Below are positions 36,739-49,748 of a stretch of DNA of 64,000 bases, piece after piece. Both the position numbers and the translations under genes were made by a program. The stretch comes from Tetmemena sp. SeJ-2015 (lineage: Eukaryota; Ciliophora; Spirotrichea; Sporadotrichida; Oxytrichidae). Numbering within the stretch: the first letter of the stretch is position 1; each line of letters begins with the position of its first letter. The notes beneath the pieces were generated by a model that did not search any database, had not been told where the DNA came from, and was given only the letters and a program-made list of their open reading frames with translations. The stretch covers positions 26,788 through 90,787 of the forward strand of contig JAJKFJ010021472.1 of assembly GCA_027382625.1 (NCBI GenBank). Reading direction: 5' to 3'.

Positions 36739-37546
36739 AAAGTAGTGGAGAAGGAGGCTCCTCAACTTAAGATTAATAGTGAACAGCAAAGAGATAAAAA
36801 TTACACTTTATTCATTAGAATTTATTTGCCTAAAAGCAAAAGAGATGAATGATTTGAGTCTTTGACTTGTCTCAACTGATAAATTAGAGGCCGCATTTAT
36901 CTTAAATAAATTATAAAGTCCTGCTTTGCTATCTTTGCTAGCGAGAAAGCAACCCCTAATAAACTCTAATTTATTTAAGCTCAATCCTTTCGGATTAGTC
37001 TCCTTTCTTTGAACTTGAAGGGAAGCAATTCCTGATTAGGATTCAGCTCTTCTAACTTGATTCAAAGAAGCAAGAGAATCCCTAACTTCACAAAGTTGGG
37101 GAGCTCTGCAATGTTATTGTTGTGAACTACCATTATTGCCAATTTATTGCTAAAAATAAAAATTTTCCTCAACACAATAAACAATTATAACTTTTGTAAT
37201 AATTAGATTTAGAATAAGTTTTTAAAACATAAGCACCCTTTTTTGCTTCAGTCTAAGTCTAAAAATGTTATTTAAATTCGTATTACAAGAGGGAGTGTTA
37301 TAATAATTTATCTTCTTGTAATACACAGTCAATAAATTATTTTTAGCAACTCACATGTATTATTATAGCAATTTATAGAATTTTTGTAGTATAGGAAATT
37401 TACCTTAATTTCATCATTTTAAAAGCTTATATCATGTTTTGAATTTTTGTCTTGTTTATCTACGAATCGTAATGTCTTGTTACTTTTCATCTTATTTATA
37501 TTACAATCTTATCTTTTATATATCTATATAGTAATAATTATATTCA
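36739..37546. other. Mostly unassigned region between the Mei2-like and PP2C genes
   Basis: From 36750 to 36850 an open stretch reads EKEAPQLKINSEQQRDKNYT and LFIRIYLPKSKRDE, ending in TGA. Further coding-like pieces occur to about 37110. They may be extra segments of the Mei2-like gene or of another gene. From about 37130 on the DNA is very AT-rich and featureless. Confidence 0.45.
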
Positions 37547-38902
37547 TCATTAAGGATGCTTGAACTGAACAACAGTTTCAATTATAAAGTTGGATTACAT
37601 TCTATTATTTATTTAAGTTTTTTGAACAACAATGCAAGTCATATTATCGCATCCAATGCCTCCTGAGGAAGCTACATCTTGTGCCATTATACTATCAAAG
37701 AGGGACTCAATCGTCTCAGAAATTCTCTTTTTCTAAGGCAGCATATCTCCAATATAGTTAACACATTCTTATGAAGTTTTGCAGTCCCAGATGCCATCGC
37801 AAGCCAGAACTAAGAACGCCATTTTATTCAATCAATTCTCTAACTCATATCGCATTATAAGATAAAAGATTTCACTAGTTATCTTTTCCTTTTAGATTTC
37901 TGGTACAGCTGTGATCATCTGCTCAGCATCTGAGAGCGATTTATTTAGTTTATATTCAAGGTCGCCAAGTGATCTTGAGAGAGCAAGTACTCCCTTCACT
38001 CTGTTATCTTCAACATAGCCACCTGCGTATTCAATTCTCCTTTTTTCTTCTTTGTTGTCAGGTTTATGATCAATACTCATGTCCACAGCAACATACTTGC
38101 CAGTGGTGCCTTTTTTCACAGCTAACACCACTCGAGAGTCTCCAGCATTCACTCATTTATAAGTCAACTGTCCTTATATTGATATAGTGTGTAGGGATTA
38201 GCGACAATAACATCGGTTGGGGTAATGAGAGCGCAAGTGGCTGTGCACCCAGTGCCTAGAGCGATATCATCAGCTCCACTATCGAAAAGGTTGCTCCTGG
38301 ATTTAGTATTATCCTTGTAGCTGGCCAACTTAGACTTCCCTGATGGTGTTTGCAACATGTTGTCAATTCAATTTAGATACATCATCAAAAGTAATTATAC
38401 TCAGAGTTTTAAGGATTATAAGAAGAATTCGGATGTTGATATCTTTGAGTGCTTCTTCGTAGTTACCAGCCTTGAAGGAGGGTAATTTCTTCAGCTCATC
38501 AACCAAGTTGTCTCTCACAAAGTCAGCTACTTCGTTACCTATAATTAGTTTAGGATTCAAATTTTTAGACCAAGATATCTGTCCAGATTTAAATCAATCA
38601 ATCAATCTCAATTTAGAGAGATAAGAAATAATTGAGATGATGATAGATGGAAGAAAAATTAATTACCTCCATGGCCATCGTAAACGCCAAAGAAGGCACA
38701 ACCATTTCCGAGATCGAGTACAGCAATATGAGAATCCTCCATTGTATTTCTCCATCCTTGCATGCCAGTAACTCCGTAGCGAAGCTATTTAACACGATTA
38801 ACATTTCATGGCTTTCAAAGCTAGCAATTGACTACTTACTCTAGTATTTTCTTCGTCAAAAGATTCCTTTACTCTCTTTGGTGATGTGAGGTAGGGTCCC
38901 AT
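37547..38902 (-). CDS. PP2C-type Ser/Thr protein phosphatase
   Basis: Metal-dependent phosphatase of the PPM family. ATG 38902-38900 ([20 protein letters not shown]). After an intron, [68 protein letters not shown], then [15 protein letters not shown] and [20 protein letters not shown] and [14 protein letters not shown]. These hold the metal-binding aspartates (MED, DGHGG, ACDGIWD, DNMT) of an active PP2C. Stop TGA 37549-37547, about 420 residues. At least three firm IESs and one canonical intron interrupt it. No frame breaks were needed, making it the cleanest gene in the window. Target unknown. Confidence 0.93.
37826..37834 (-). other. Candidate 9-bp IES, pointer ATTC
   Basis: ATTC at 37826-37829 and 37835-37838, nine bases apart. 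Its removal deletes an in-frame TGA and joins YELEN to [14 protein letters not shown]. This is unusually short, only five bases between the pointers. Confidence 0.6.
38147..38196 (-). other. IES (50 bp) in PP2C, pointer ATT
   Basis: ATT at 38147-38149 and 38197-38199. Removal joins DVIVAN to AGDSRVVLA, the conserved PP2C motif. Confidence 0.92.
38357..38432 (-). other. IES (76 bp) in PP2C, pointer ATGTTG
   Basis: ATGTTG at 38357-38362 and 38433-38438. Removal joins EALKDIN to [10 protein letters not shown]. Confidence 0.9.
38535..38662 (-). other. IES (128 bp) in PP2C, pointer TTACCT
   Basis: TTACCT at 38535-38540 and 38663-38668. Removal joins FGVYDGHGG to [10 protein letters not shown]. 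Confidence 0.92.
38785..38839 (-). other. Spliceosomal intron (55 bp) in PP2C
   Basis: GTAAGT donor at 38839 and TAG acceptor at 38785 on the minus strand. Removal joins DEENTR to [11 protein letters not shown]. No flanking direct repeat of pointer type. Confidence 0.82.
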
Positions 38903-38908
38903 GGTTTA

Positions 38909-41900
38909 TCAATTAAGGATAATAAGAGGATTTTGTATTTAAAATTAACAATTTAATTGAGTTAACTTATTCTCAATCATAATATTATAATAAAGAAGAG
39001 TGTCGGATTAAATTAATGATCCACCCTTCTAAAGTTTTGACTAGCTTTCAATATTTCCTCCAAGTCGTGAAGAGTTCTAATTGTACGCCACACCTCCACT
39101 TTGCTCAGCCTCGTAAATGGGGTCCGTTGCTCTACGTCTAGGCTGGCTCGTTTCATTATTCGATTCTTCATTCAAATGAGACTTTATATTCTGCTTGCTG
39201 TTTGCTCCTGACTAATACAGATGAGAATATAGCTTATTCCTATTTATCTATTGCAAGCTCTCCTTTCTCTTTCTCTCAATCGCTTCTTGATCTGCAAGAC
39301 TTTTTAATTATCTATCGATTCCTAACTATGAAGAAAAATATCAGTAATAGTTTGAAACTAAGAAATTGTCTTCTTTTTAGCAGCAGATTATTTCTAAGCA
39401 AGAGGTGGTTTACTAAAACTCGTATCTAAATTATTCTAAGACTCTTAAATTAGATCAACGATTAGTTATTTAGGTAGCTGCCATAGCCTTCATTTAATTC
39501 ATCATCAATAGATCCATAAATTCCATTTTCAGGATCTTTAAAAATGTATCTATTCAATTTAAAGGATCATTTTAACTTATTAAACCCTATGTCTTATTTA
39601 CTTTATCCTTAAGCTTTTATCGCAATTGTTAATTAATCATCTAATGCCTCTTAAGCATAGTTGCCTACTCTTGCTTCTGAATTGTTCCTTACAAGCCTTT
39701 CAATAGAATTATACATATACTTTAATTTCTCAAAAATGATTTTCTTTCAATTATCTGTCACTCCTCTTTGCAGGAAGTGTCAAATAATCTTCATTCTAAA
39801 TAGAGTTTCCAGCTTCTAAAGAAGCTAATTACTGCAACTATTTCTTGTGGACACTTTAAATCTGAGAGTTAACAATACCTTAAATCTCCTCTCTTATCTC
39901 ATTTCTTGACTACTCTAGCAAATCTCTGATAGAGTAGTACTCTCTTCTGTCTTTGCTACCACCAGGCATCCGAGACTGAGTTACCTAGTAGCTGTTTGAG
40001 AGAAGAGAGACGTCGGAGTTTTATTACAGGATATCATTATCATAGAGATCCTTATTCAGAGAGTTTAATTAGCGGGTCACACTTCTTTAGCTAATTAAGT
40101 TTATAGTAAGATAAAACGAACTTTAAAACGATGATAGAATAAGTTTTAAGCCTTCAGAATGCCAATACTTTGCTTTTGCTTTTTGACGACATTTTTAGCC
40201 AAATAAGGAAGAGGCTTTGAAATATGAGAATAGCTTTTGTGTTAATTCATCTGCTGCTCTTATCCTCTTTTCCTACCACCAGACTCTATCTCTTACCATT
40301 TTATCTCTATTTATAAGAGAAATATTTTTGAAATTGATCTTACAAAAGCATTGAGTTATTGACGAAGCTTTTAATTTCATTCACATTAAGGAGGCCGTTA
40401 TTTTAGCTCATAGGAGAAAGTGAGCTCATAGAAACTTCTTGCTTGTAAATTTTAAGCTTCTCAGGAATGGCAGTAGTTCTATGAGTTTTGCCTCTGGAGT
40501 TAAGTGATTTGGGCTTTCTCTTTTACTTAGAGGCCAAAGAAGAGGCAGACTTGTCTCGCTTATTAAGAGAGAAAAATTGTATCTCTATAATAATTTAAAA
40601 AATAAGCTTGATAGTTGATCTGGAGGAAGCTTATCTATCTTAATTTGAGCATCAATCAAACTCTTTTCAAAAGTCTAAGTTATAGGATGCTCCACTCCTA
40701 AATTCTAAAGGCAGATGCTGTGCGACTTAATAAATAAACCTCTTGATTTAAATTTGACTTCTGGTAATAGAAAAGACAGTGCTGGTACTCTCTCAAAAAC
40801 TCATACTCTACTGCAGCATTGTGAAAAGCAGTTGCTACTATCTACACAAACTGCCTTCTTTCTTTAGGGTTGCTGGTTAATTGCTGAAGTTTTAATTCAT
40901 ATGCCCCATCCAAATAGTCAACTGCTCTCTTAATATACGTCAAAGCTATGTCATGCTTAAACATATAGTAATTATAAATGATTAAAGCTTTCCCATCTCA
41001 GAATAGATTGAGCAAATGTTTACAAAAGTGGATGCGATATCCTGCTCTTTGCTCTCTGAGTTATTCATTTCCTATTCTATCTCCAAGACTTGCTTATAAA
41101 TTAAACTATTGAGCTCTTTCTTTTGATTGTTCACACTTATCTTAGTTTTTAACTTAAACTACACTTACTTAATATATTTTAAGTACTTGCTTCAGATACT
41201 TGATTGCTAGATTAATCTTTCCTGAGCTAAGTTATATTCTTTATAGAGGTTAAAATTATCTTACGACTTGTGAAAGACACCTAAGTTGTTATAGGTAGAA
41301 GTGAATGCCTTGCAGACATAGTTATTTGAAAGCATGTCTCCCAGTTCCTTCTGCTTGAAGTACCAAAACTGTTTCAAACTCTCGCACATTTTCTCTGCAT
41401 TTGATAACAGCTTCAAAGCATTTTATGCTTAATTGCTTATGATGGATTAACATAAAAAATATTTTCTTTCACTCCAAGTTTAAAGTTTTGCATCGCCTGC
41501 TTATTCAGCTTAGAAATCTCTGTAATTTTCTATAAAGGTTTTAATTTCTAAAAATCATAAGCTCTTACCATAGTCTTTAATAGACTCTATTTAAAATAAT
41601 TATTTGATAAGAGTCACTTCTTATTGTGCAGTTCTTGGTTAGTTCACTTGAAAAGCAGCGGCCCCTTAGTTATTAACCTCGCTCTTAATTCTAATCTGGC
41701 TCGAACTTCCATTCCCCATTGCAAGTTAGTTGCTCTCAGAAAAATTCTCTTCGTAATTATAGTTGTCTCTAAGCTGCAACCCAGAGCCATAGGAGTTTTG
41801 AAGTTACTAGCTGTAATTATTTTGACCTAAGTTTTGAAATTATTTTAAGTCCTATTAACTATTGCCACCGCCACCACCGTCAACATCATAATCATAAATT

Positions 41901-42422
41901 GCAGTACTCTAACCACCAAGTCGTGAGGATTACTGATTTAAGACAGTTGCAGCTTTGCTAGATCGGTTTTAAAAGGGAGACGACTTGTAGTTATTTTAAG
42001 GTTGAGGCTTGAATGACTCTCTAGTTTACTTCTTTATCCTGAACTACTTCAAATTTATTTCTCCAGCATTTCCACTGCCGTCTGATAGCTTATCAAAGTC
42101 TATCACATTCTTCATCTTAAGTGGTTAGTTAAATTAAACCTAAGAATATTTATCATATAGGATTGTAGTTAATTTAAGGGCTGCTGGATTGAGTGATAGT
42201 AAGTTAACCCCTCTACTATGGCTTAATCATCACTTGACTACTCTCTTTATTGATTGGAATGCTCTCACCATTATTGCCAGGATTTGCACTTAGTCTGTCA
42301 AACTCCACCAACTCCTCCCTCCCTGAGAAGATTGTATCTTATGAACTTCTGGGTTAATAGTTTTGGGATTTCTAGTTTATATTTTAGGCTTCATTAGCTT
42401 CAAAGTTCTGATTTGAACTCAT
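38909..42422 (-). CDS. TPR-repeat protein
   Basis: ATG 42422-42420 (MSSNQNFEANEAQNINQ), then after an IES near 42120-42190 a low-complexity region (MKNVIDFDKLSDGSGNAGEI, a run of glycines, many Asn/Gln). The middle part holds tetratricopeptide-like helices: CKAFTSTYNNLGVFHKSQDN near 41200-41330 and QIVATAFHNAAVEYEFLREY near 40760-40870. The C-terminal part is charged and disordered (PGGSKDRREYYSIRDLLEQS, then SQPRRRATDPIYEAEQSGGV near 39070-39170). The formal TGA is 38911-38909, only seven bases from the PP2C start, so the real end is probably earlier. TPRs are protein-binding scaffolds; no partner can be named. Many IESs, not individually resolved. Confidence 0.65.
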
Positions 42423-43631
42423 TTCTGAATTATTTGTTCTAATTCTTCCTTTCTTTGAATTTAATAATCAGCAGATAAGGAAGAGCTTATTTAGATTTAG
42501 AGTAGGGTAAATTAAAAAATTAGGACTGTGTTGTAAAATTTTGGTCCATTCATGAATTAGGCACTAGATTTGCAGCCTGCTTCCCTTCTCAAACTTATTT
42601 ATTTCTTAAATCCAGCGGGTTAGTCCTAATTCCATTTGAGCTAGTTTAATGTAATAGGGAGAGTCTAAATGAGGAAAAACTATTATCATACCTTATTTAT
42701 TATTATTGGCAGAATTTATTTCTTCAATTAAGTCTTAAAATATTGATATTGCGCAATAATAATTTAAAATTTGTCATTATGAAAGATAATCAGCAAATCG
42801 GTTAAGCTATATATAAAAGTAAGTCTACTTACATTCCCCTAAAAGAAACATCTCTTTCTCAAAGTAGCAAAGGAATTTTTAAAATCTGGCGCAATCTCAT
42901 ATCACAAGCAGAAGAAGGAGAATCAATATGATCCATTAAAAATGTTTTATATAAAGTATAAATAAGGATATATTTTATCCTCTAAACGATAATAACAAAA
43001 TACAACCTTGTCTATATAAGAAAATCTCTCTACCTGAAAATCATTAAAAAAAGTAGTAGTACCTTTTGGAATAATGATGCTTGTTGCTTGTGATTTTAAA
43101 GTGGGAGCAAGTGAGGAATCTGATACCCAAATAATGTGTCTATATCCACACATCGTAGATATGCATATTAATTAAAAGTAGCATTTTAGATGATTAATTA
43201 TCAAAACTGGTTACTCTTAAAATGGTTATCTAAATCATGCTCGCAAGAAGATTAAGGGTAGATTCCCCCGTCATCAAATTTATAATACTTAGAAACTAGC
43301 ATAGTGATGCAGTTTAAATCAAACTAAGCCTAATCTCACACATTTATTTATATCCTTGCTTTAGAGAGAGATTACTTATTTAAACTTTAGTTTTAAGGTT
43401 TTGTAAATCTAATTAAAGCTTTTATAGTGAGTGAGGGAAAGCGCAAACAGCTCTTTAATCACCTTTTGAATGAGTTCAGGAATTCTAAAGTCTGAATATT
43501 TTATAAGAAATAAAATTCTTTATATAATACTCTATCATAAGTCAACCTGGGTTCTTCTCCAGGCGGGATAGCTAACGCCAGTCAATAATATTTACTTCTT
43601 TAGCTTTAATCTTAATTCCTCTCTATATGAA
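42423..43631. other. Unassigned region with coding-like pieces
   Basis: Minus-strand open stretches occur near 42530-42700 (YYIKLAQMELGLTRWIQEIN, then FEKGSRLQIQCLIHEWTKIL) and 42947-43153 (FNDFQVERFSYIDKVVFCYY). They have no recognised relatives and no clear pointers. The rest is AT-rich. They could be segments of an unrecognised gene or chance. Confidence 0.4.
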
Positions 43632-46600
43632 ATGAGTGGAATGCAAAGTAGCAGTAATTAAATGCCACACTACATGAGTGGAAACGGGTCCACGCAGCTC
43701 GGACTGAGCATGAGCGGCAGCAGTGGCTATGCTATGCATAACTCTCAGATCAGTAGTTCCACTCCCTCCTCATCAATCAAGCAATCTAAAAAGAAGTCTG
43801 CCTCAAATGATAAGAGCAAATCTTTATAAAGTGCTGAGCATTTTTAAATATAAGTGATTATTTTGATGATTATCTTTTGGGCTTACTAACAACTCAACTA
43901 TAATACAAGCTAGCAATCAGGCACTGGCCAATTAATCAGCTATCAATATTGCAGCCTAAAATGCAGGATACAACACCACCGTTTCAGATCTATCCAAGAA
44001 AACTCCTATACCCAAAAAAAGTAAGTAGAGAAGTAACATTTCTCAATTTAAGATGTAGAGTATTAAAGGAGAGAGTTATATTATTTTAAAATTTGGAGGC
44101 AAGTTTTTAGCTCTCTAGCTTTATCTATAATAAAACAGAGATGACTTTTCATGCTGAGTATCAAAATTAATCTCTTATAAGAATCAGATAATCATTCCAT
44201 CTCTTCATTTACGTAGAGCTCGATTTATCAAATTTTGTTAATTTTTGGCATTATAAAGCTGATTCCTTAAATAAGGAACTAAACTTTCTCTAAATCTTTC
44301 ACTTATCACACTTTTCAAGCTTCGAATTTTAGCTTTATGATTGTGGCTCCATTTTATAATTGAAGGAGCTATTAATTTAATAAGAGAAGGTGGAGATAAG
44401 TGAAATTTGAATAAAATAAATTGCTTCTAAAATGTCTGATTAATCTCAGCAAAGCTGCAGTTGAATATCACTAATTATAATACTTTAATTTGAAGGCTAA
44501 TGAAGCCCAAGAATAAATCAGCTGGTCGCCAGCCTAACCACTCTCTCCGCCTCTTGCAGGCTTAAACTACCACTTCCGCTCTTTCTAAGACCTCTGCTAA
44601 CCCCCATGTTAGCAAGTCAACTGTGGTCTCTCCTAAAAATAGGACGCCACAGAGGAGCGGCCACGTTGTTTCCAACCCTATTTAACACTACACTGTTTTA
44701 GGCATCAATCATAAAAAGTCAAAAAGTTACATCAACGGTGGGGGAGCTCCAGTAGCTGTGCTTAGCTCAGGCTCTAATCACTCAATGATTTGTTAATATT
44801 TAAGTGTGTGTGTGTGTTTCTCAAATGATCCAAGATCCAATGACACCAGCTTCCATGTTGTCAGGAGGCACACCCTCACAACTTTACAATTCTCACGTTT
44901 ACTATCAGTAAATGGCGGCTAGGAAGAGTGGGTATCTCGACCCCTCAGCCCCTAACGGATCCACACTTGAAAATTCATTTGCCCAGGCTGTAAATGGGTT
45001 CGGAGCAAGCTCAGTGCTACTAAATACAAGCAGCAATATCCACAATAATAAGTCTTCTTCATCTATATTCTTAATCATTACTCCTTAATTGTAATAAGTC
45101 TTATGAAAGAATCCTGGCTGAGACTATAGAAGCCTAGAATATGAGCTCAAATGGGATGATTCCCACAGCTGGTAATTATCTACCCTCTTCTTATAATCAA
45201 ATTGGTGGTTTACAAGCGATGACTGGGGGAAACGGGATAAACCAAAAGCTCTCAGCTACTACAGTAAACCAGCATCACTAGTAGCATAACATGACGCTTC
45301 AATTGAGCTCAAAGAGAGGTAATGGTAAGTAAAAATGTTTCAAATACGTTTAAAAGTAGGATAAATCGCCCACATTTAACTGAAATTAATGAGGTGAAGG
45401 ATTTTCTGACTTCCATTTCTTGATAATTCAAAAGCGAATAAGAATTAAGAATTATTAATTCGAATTAAATTAGGTAGTGCCAATGTTTCACACACTCGCA
45501 TTAACTCTGATCAGTACAGCACTAACCAGATAACAAGAGAAAAATCGATATCTGGCAGCTACCCCTCCAACAAGTCTAATCATAACTCCCACAAGTCACT
45601 TACAAGTAAGAATTGCAAATATCTCTTTCTGTTTTAACTTTAAATATCCAGATTCCAAGTATGATCAGCAGTAGCGAAAGAAGTCTAGAGGCAGTGACCA
45701 GTTCCAGATAGCTTCTCATCAAATAGGGGCCGCTCAAATTCATCATGGAGCAAGGACAAAGATTGAATCTAACCGCTCCAAGAAGAACTCTCCTCATACA
45801 CAGACAACTCAAAATACTTAAAACACTATCAATACTTCAAAGGGGACCATTAACATAAGAGAGGCGAGGACTAAACCTACTTCACCTGAGAGGTCATACA
45901 TGCTGATTAACTCTTTCAAAAAGAGCCAAGGAGGTCCTTCAAATAGCTTTGTAGCTGCTGGAAATGTTGTGAATCAAAGGGAAGAAAGGAAGGCTCTCAA
46001 TATGATATCAAATATCGGAAGTACTCAAAACCCACAGTAAGTATCTAAAGCTAATCCAGTAAAAACTGTGAATAATTAATCTTATAGGATGACTTCAGCT
46101 TCTATGATGAACGGCAGTCACCAGCCGAGAATCAACAATCAAGACTTTGTCTCGATATAATAGCAAGCTACCAGCAAAAGGAAGAACTTTAAGAATATGT
46201 TCTACTCTCCTAAGGGAGGTAGGGATGCCTACACCGAACCCCACTCAAAGTTCCCCTCCTAAGCACATACTAAGGAACATTCTCCTGCTCACAAAATGCT
46301 TGAGATATCTCAACAGCTATCATAAACTTAACTTTATAATTGAAAGAATTTATCATAAACTGGCAATCAACAGTAAATTCTTCCTTCTACAATAAACCAC
46401 TCGACTACTTTGGGCCATCATCCAAAGATAAGAGCTTCAGCTAATAAGCCTCCCACCCAGCTGAAGAATAAAAGCAGCAACTTGAATAACTCAGGCACAG
46501 CCTTAATGTACACCACAAAGGACTCTAATAAGCGATCTAAGCTCATGGCTCACAGCTATTGCGAATGAAAATTGATTAACATATTTTCTTCTAAATTTAC

Positions 46601-49600
46601 TCAGTTAATAGATATAGGAGCTTGAGGGAGTATTCTAGACAAACTCTTTCCTGGAAGAATCTTATCTGAAAAATGCCACCAATAACTTCAACTAGATATT
46701 CTTCACCCTTTTTTAATAAATCTTGTGCTATTTAGATGAAGAGAGAGGACATTTCATTTGATTCTTCTCAAAATTAATTTTCTCAAACTGGAACTCCCAT
46801 AAACTACAAAGTGAAACTAAACCAATAGCCATCGATGTCTTAACCTTCATAGCTTTCCCAAATGTCTGGAGCCACCCAAATTCACCAGCAACAGCCTCAG
46901 TAAATCAAAAAGATCAGCATCGTTAATAGAGATGTACTCAATTCTTAGCTTCAGCAATAGTAGCCCAACTTCGCTTCTAATTCAATTTTGCAGTCCAATT
47001 TAAAACATTTCATCATTCCGGTATATTATAGTCGAATTCAACTATTGAAAGGAAGCCAAAGAAGATTATTTTAGCTAATGGAAGTTCTATAGGCGCTTCC
47101 ACACCATTCAATCAAGCTTAAAATAATCCACCTCAGCAAATGATTTATCATCCCCATACTACTGGACTCAACACTAAAAATAACTCTCCTACTCACTCTA
47201 AGGTCCAACTGCAGTCTATTCAGCAACAATAGAAATTATTAAAATTAAGATAACTTTCTTATTTGATTAAATAGATAGGGCTTTACTAGTAGTAAGCATC
47301 GCCCATTAAGCTGCAATAGTAAAACTAAAATAGGCCTCAGGGTTAATAAAAGAAGCACGCTTTATGAGTGAGGCTCCGAGTCCTTAAAACATGAACCTTA
47401 AATTTTTATCTTTATAAAATTTACTTAATTACTTGGGATTGTTCAGATTTTTAACTTACTTTAATGAAGGTAATGAATCAACTTAGCAGCCAAGGAGTAA
47501 ACAACTTGCATCTCTAGGAGATTCCTCCTCATAAGAAGAGAGGAATTAGCATTGGAGGTAACCCCTCCAGTAACTTCCAGCAAGATAGCGTGGAATCTTT
47601 CAAGCAAACAAAGAAGTTCTCATCTAACATGCTAAACCCTTCAAAGATGCAGCAGTCTAATGTAAATGCAGGTTCTAAGTTAGACTAGAACTAACAACAA
47701 GCCTTATTCAATCAATATGTCAAATCTAAGAAGCCCAGATAGAACATAGAATCAAATGATGTTAGTCTAGAACGCCAGTTCTAATCTTCATCTGCTTAGT
47801 AGTACCATCAAGGTGGCTTAGATAATAGTGCCTATCACTAGACCAAGAACCATCAGCAATTGCAACCACTCAATCATTACTAATAACTTCAAAACTAGAA
47901 TAAGCATCACCATTTCATCTTCGTTTTAGAGTGTGCATATATATTTAAGCAGGACAATGATTTCTTCGATGAGCAAAAGCCCTCCAAGAGAAGCAGCTCA
48001 ACCCCAGGAGAGATTTCCCCTCGCTCCAAAGAGGTAAATCTCATCAAATCTCTGATTGGAGAATGCTTCTCAAAGTATAACAAGCCACCTAAGACCTAGA
48101 TTGAGTTATATAAGATTGGTAAAATGCTTGGAAAGGGAGCGTTTGGTAGAGTTAACCTTGGGTTGCACAGACTCACAAGACGCTTAGTGGCTATTAAGAC
48201 AATCAACATGGAGTTCATGAAGGATGAGAGCAGCAAGAAAAAGATGAGCAACGAGATATCAATCCTCAAGGCCCTTCGTCACCCTAATGTAGTTAAGTTG
48301 CTCGAGACATTTGATACCGACAAGCATCACTTGATAGTGATGGAGTTGTGCCCTGGTGGTGATTTGTTGAACTACGTCCGCAAGCGCAGAAAGCTCACTG
48401 AATCAATGGCGAAGTTTGTATTCAAGCAGATCATGGAGGGCATAGCTTACCTTCATCGTAATGGAGTAGTCCATAGAGACATCAAGTTAGACAACATCTT
48501 GCTTGATGGTCATGGACACATCAAGCTTGCAGACTTTGGTGTCTCAAGTAAACTCAAGGAGGGAAATGAGCTGTTGTTTGAGCAGTGCGGTACTCCAGCA
48601 TACATTGCTCCTGAGATCGTTAGAGAATTTTAAAACACATGGTCTTAAGTTTAACTAATTGAACTTGGATATAAGGGATACCCAGTTGACATATGGTCAG
48701 CTGGAGTCTGCTTGTACGCTATGCTCTATGGAAACGTGCCCTTCAAAGCAAATCAGATGGGTGATCTTAACAAAATGATTCTAGACGCTAACATTGAATA
48801 CAAAGACACCGCCAGTGAAGAGGCTAGAGATCTTATGATGCGCATGCTCTAAAAGAATCCCAATAACTCTAAAATTGCAACTCTACTTTAGCATTTCATT
48901 ATTTTTAAATAAGAGATTGACAGCTGAGGAAGCACTCGACCACGTTTGGTTTGAAGAAGTAGACGAACAGATAAATATCTTTGACGAGCAGGAGCTAGAT
49001 CTGATAAAGAAGGAGTTCACCTACGTTTGCCAAAAAGCCAAGCTCAAGGAACTTAAGGCTCGCCAGCCTGATGACCTCAACACCGAATTTACTGAGCACT
49101 CAATCAACTCTAAACTCTCCATAATACCTACTCTTAAGTTTTCTTATTAAAAATATTTAACGATAACACTTTAATGAAGAACAACTCCACTCGGTCTGTC
49201 ATTCTGTGTCCTTTCAACACTCAGGCGGGAGCTGCAGCTAAATCTATCTATGAGTAGGTGGTAGACTTACTGATAGACAAGGACATGGCTATAAGATTTA
49301 ATGCGAGAGTGCGAGAACTGGACCGCCAATACGAGAAGTTCAACAATAAGGACTTTGACAATGGAGTCTATCACAAATACGCTTACAACCAAAACAAGCC
49401 AGGCCAGTCTGCAGCAGATGACGGGCTCAAAGAAGAAGTTATCGACAAGGACGATGTGCTCAACAAGAACTTGTCAGACGAAATGGCGCCGATTCCCGAA
49501 AACTCAAGCCAGACTTAATCATCTGCATTATTGATATACACTTTATTTTTTTTATTAGACGCAGATGCCTAAAACTACTACATCTAAGTGGATGAGAAGA

Positions 49601-49748
49601 TTGTAAATCAGGTGGAAGACTTTGGCTTCCCCAAACCCTACATCACTAATCAATCCTGCTTTATATTTTCACTAAGTGTCTGCATGACAATGTGAACAAC
49701 CACTGCACAACTTCTTACTACTTGCTTTGCATGGATCAAAACTACTGA
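43632..49748 (+). CDS. CAMK-like Ser/Thr protein kinase with long disordered N-terminus and UBA-like C-terminus
   Basis: ATG 43632 (MSGMQSSSNQMPHYMSGNGS) opens a very long S/N/Q-rich region to about 48000. The kinase domain (48110-48950) is complete: glycine loop GKGAFGRV, VAIK lysine, NEISILKALRHPNVVKLLET, VHRDIKLDNILL, ADFGVSS, CGTPAYIAPEI, GYPVDIWSAGVCLYAMLYG and RLTAEEALDHVWF. After it come a charged linker and, rebuilt across a 26-bp IES, VEDFGFPKPYITKCLHDNVN and NHCTTSYYLL, which resembles the UBA/autoinhibitory domain of AMPK/MARK-like kinases. Stop TGA 49746-49748. All catalytic residues are present, so an active kinase is expected. In frame across four IESs; the N-terminal half has unresolved spacers (for example 44040-44480). 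Confidence 0.9.
48625..48660 (+). other. IES (36 bp) in the kinase domain, pointer GAA
   Basis: GAA at 48625-48627 and 48661-48663. Removal joins APEIVRE to LGYKGYPVDIW. Length is a multiple of three and there is no TGA, so retention would insert 12 residues rather than break the frame. Confidence 0.88.
48862..48907 (+). other. IES (46 bp), pointer AATAA
   Basis: AATAA at 48862-48866 and 48908-48912. Removal joins MLQKNPN to KRLTAEEALDH, a canonical kinase C-lobe sequence. Confidence 0.92.
49106..49158 (+). other. IES (53 bp), pointer AAC
   Basis: AAC at 49106-49108 and 49159-49161. Removal joins TEHSIN to DNTLMKNNSTR. Confidence 0.85.
49643..49668 (+). other. IES (26 bp), pointer TCACTAA
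   Basis: TCACTAA at 49643-49649 and 49669-49675. Removal changes frame and joins FPKPYITK to CLHDNVNNHCTTSYYLL, completing the UBA-like domain. Confidence 0.9.

Noticed and set aside
44805..44818. Short GT dinucleotide run
   Set aside because: About seven repeat units in AT-rich DNA; nothing beyond a simple microsatellite.
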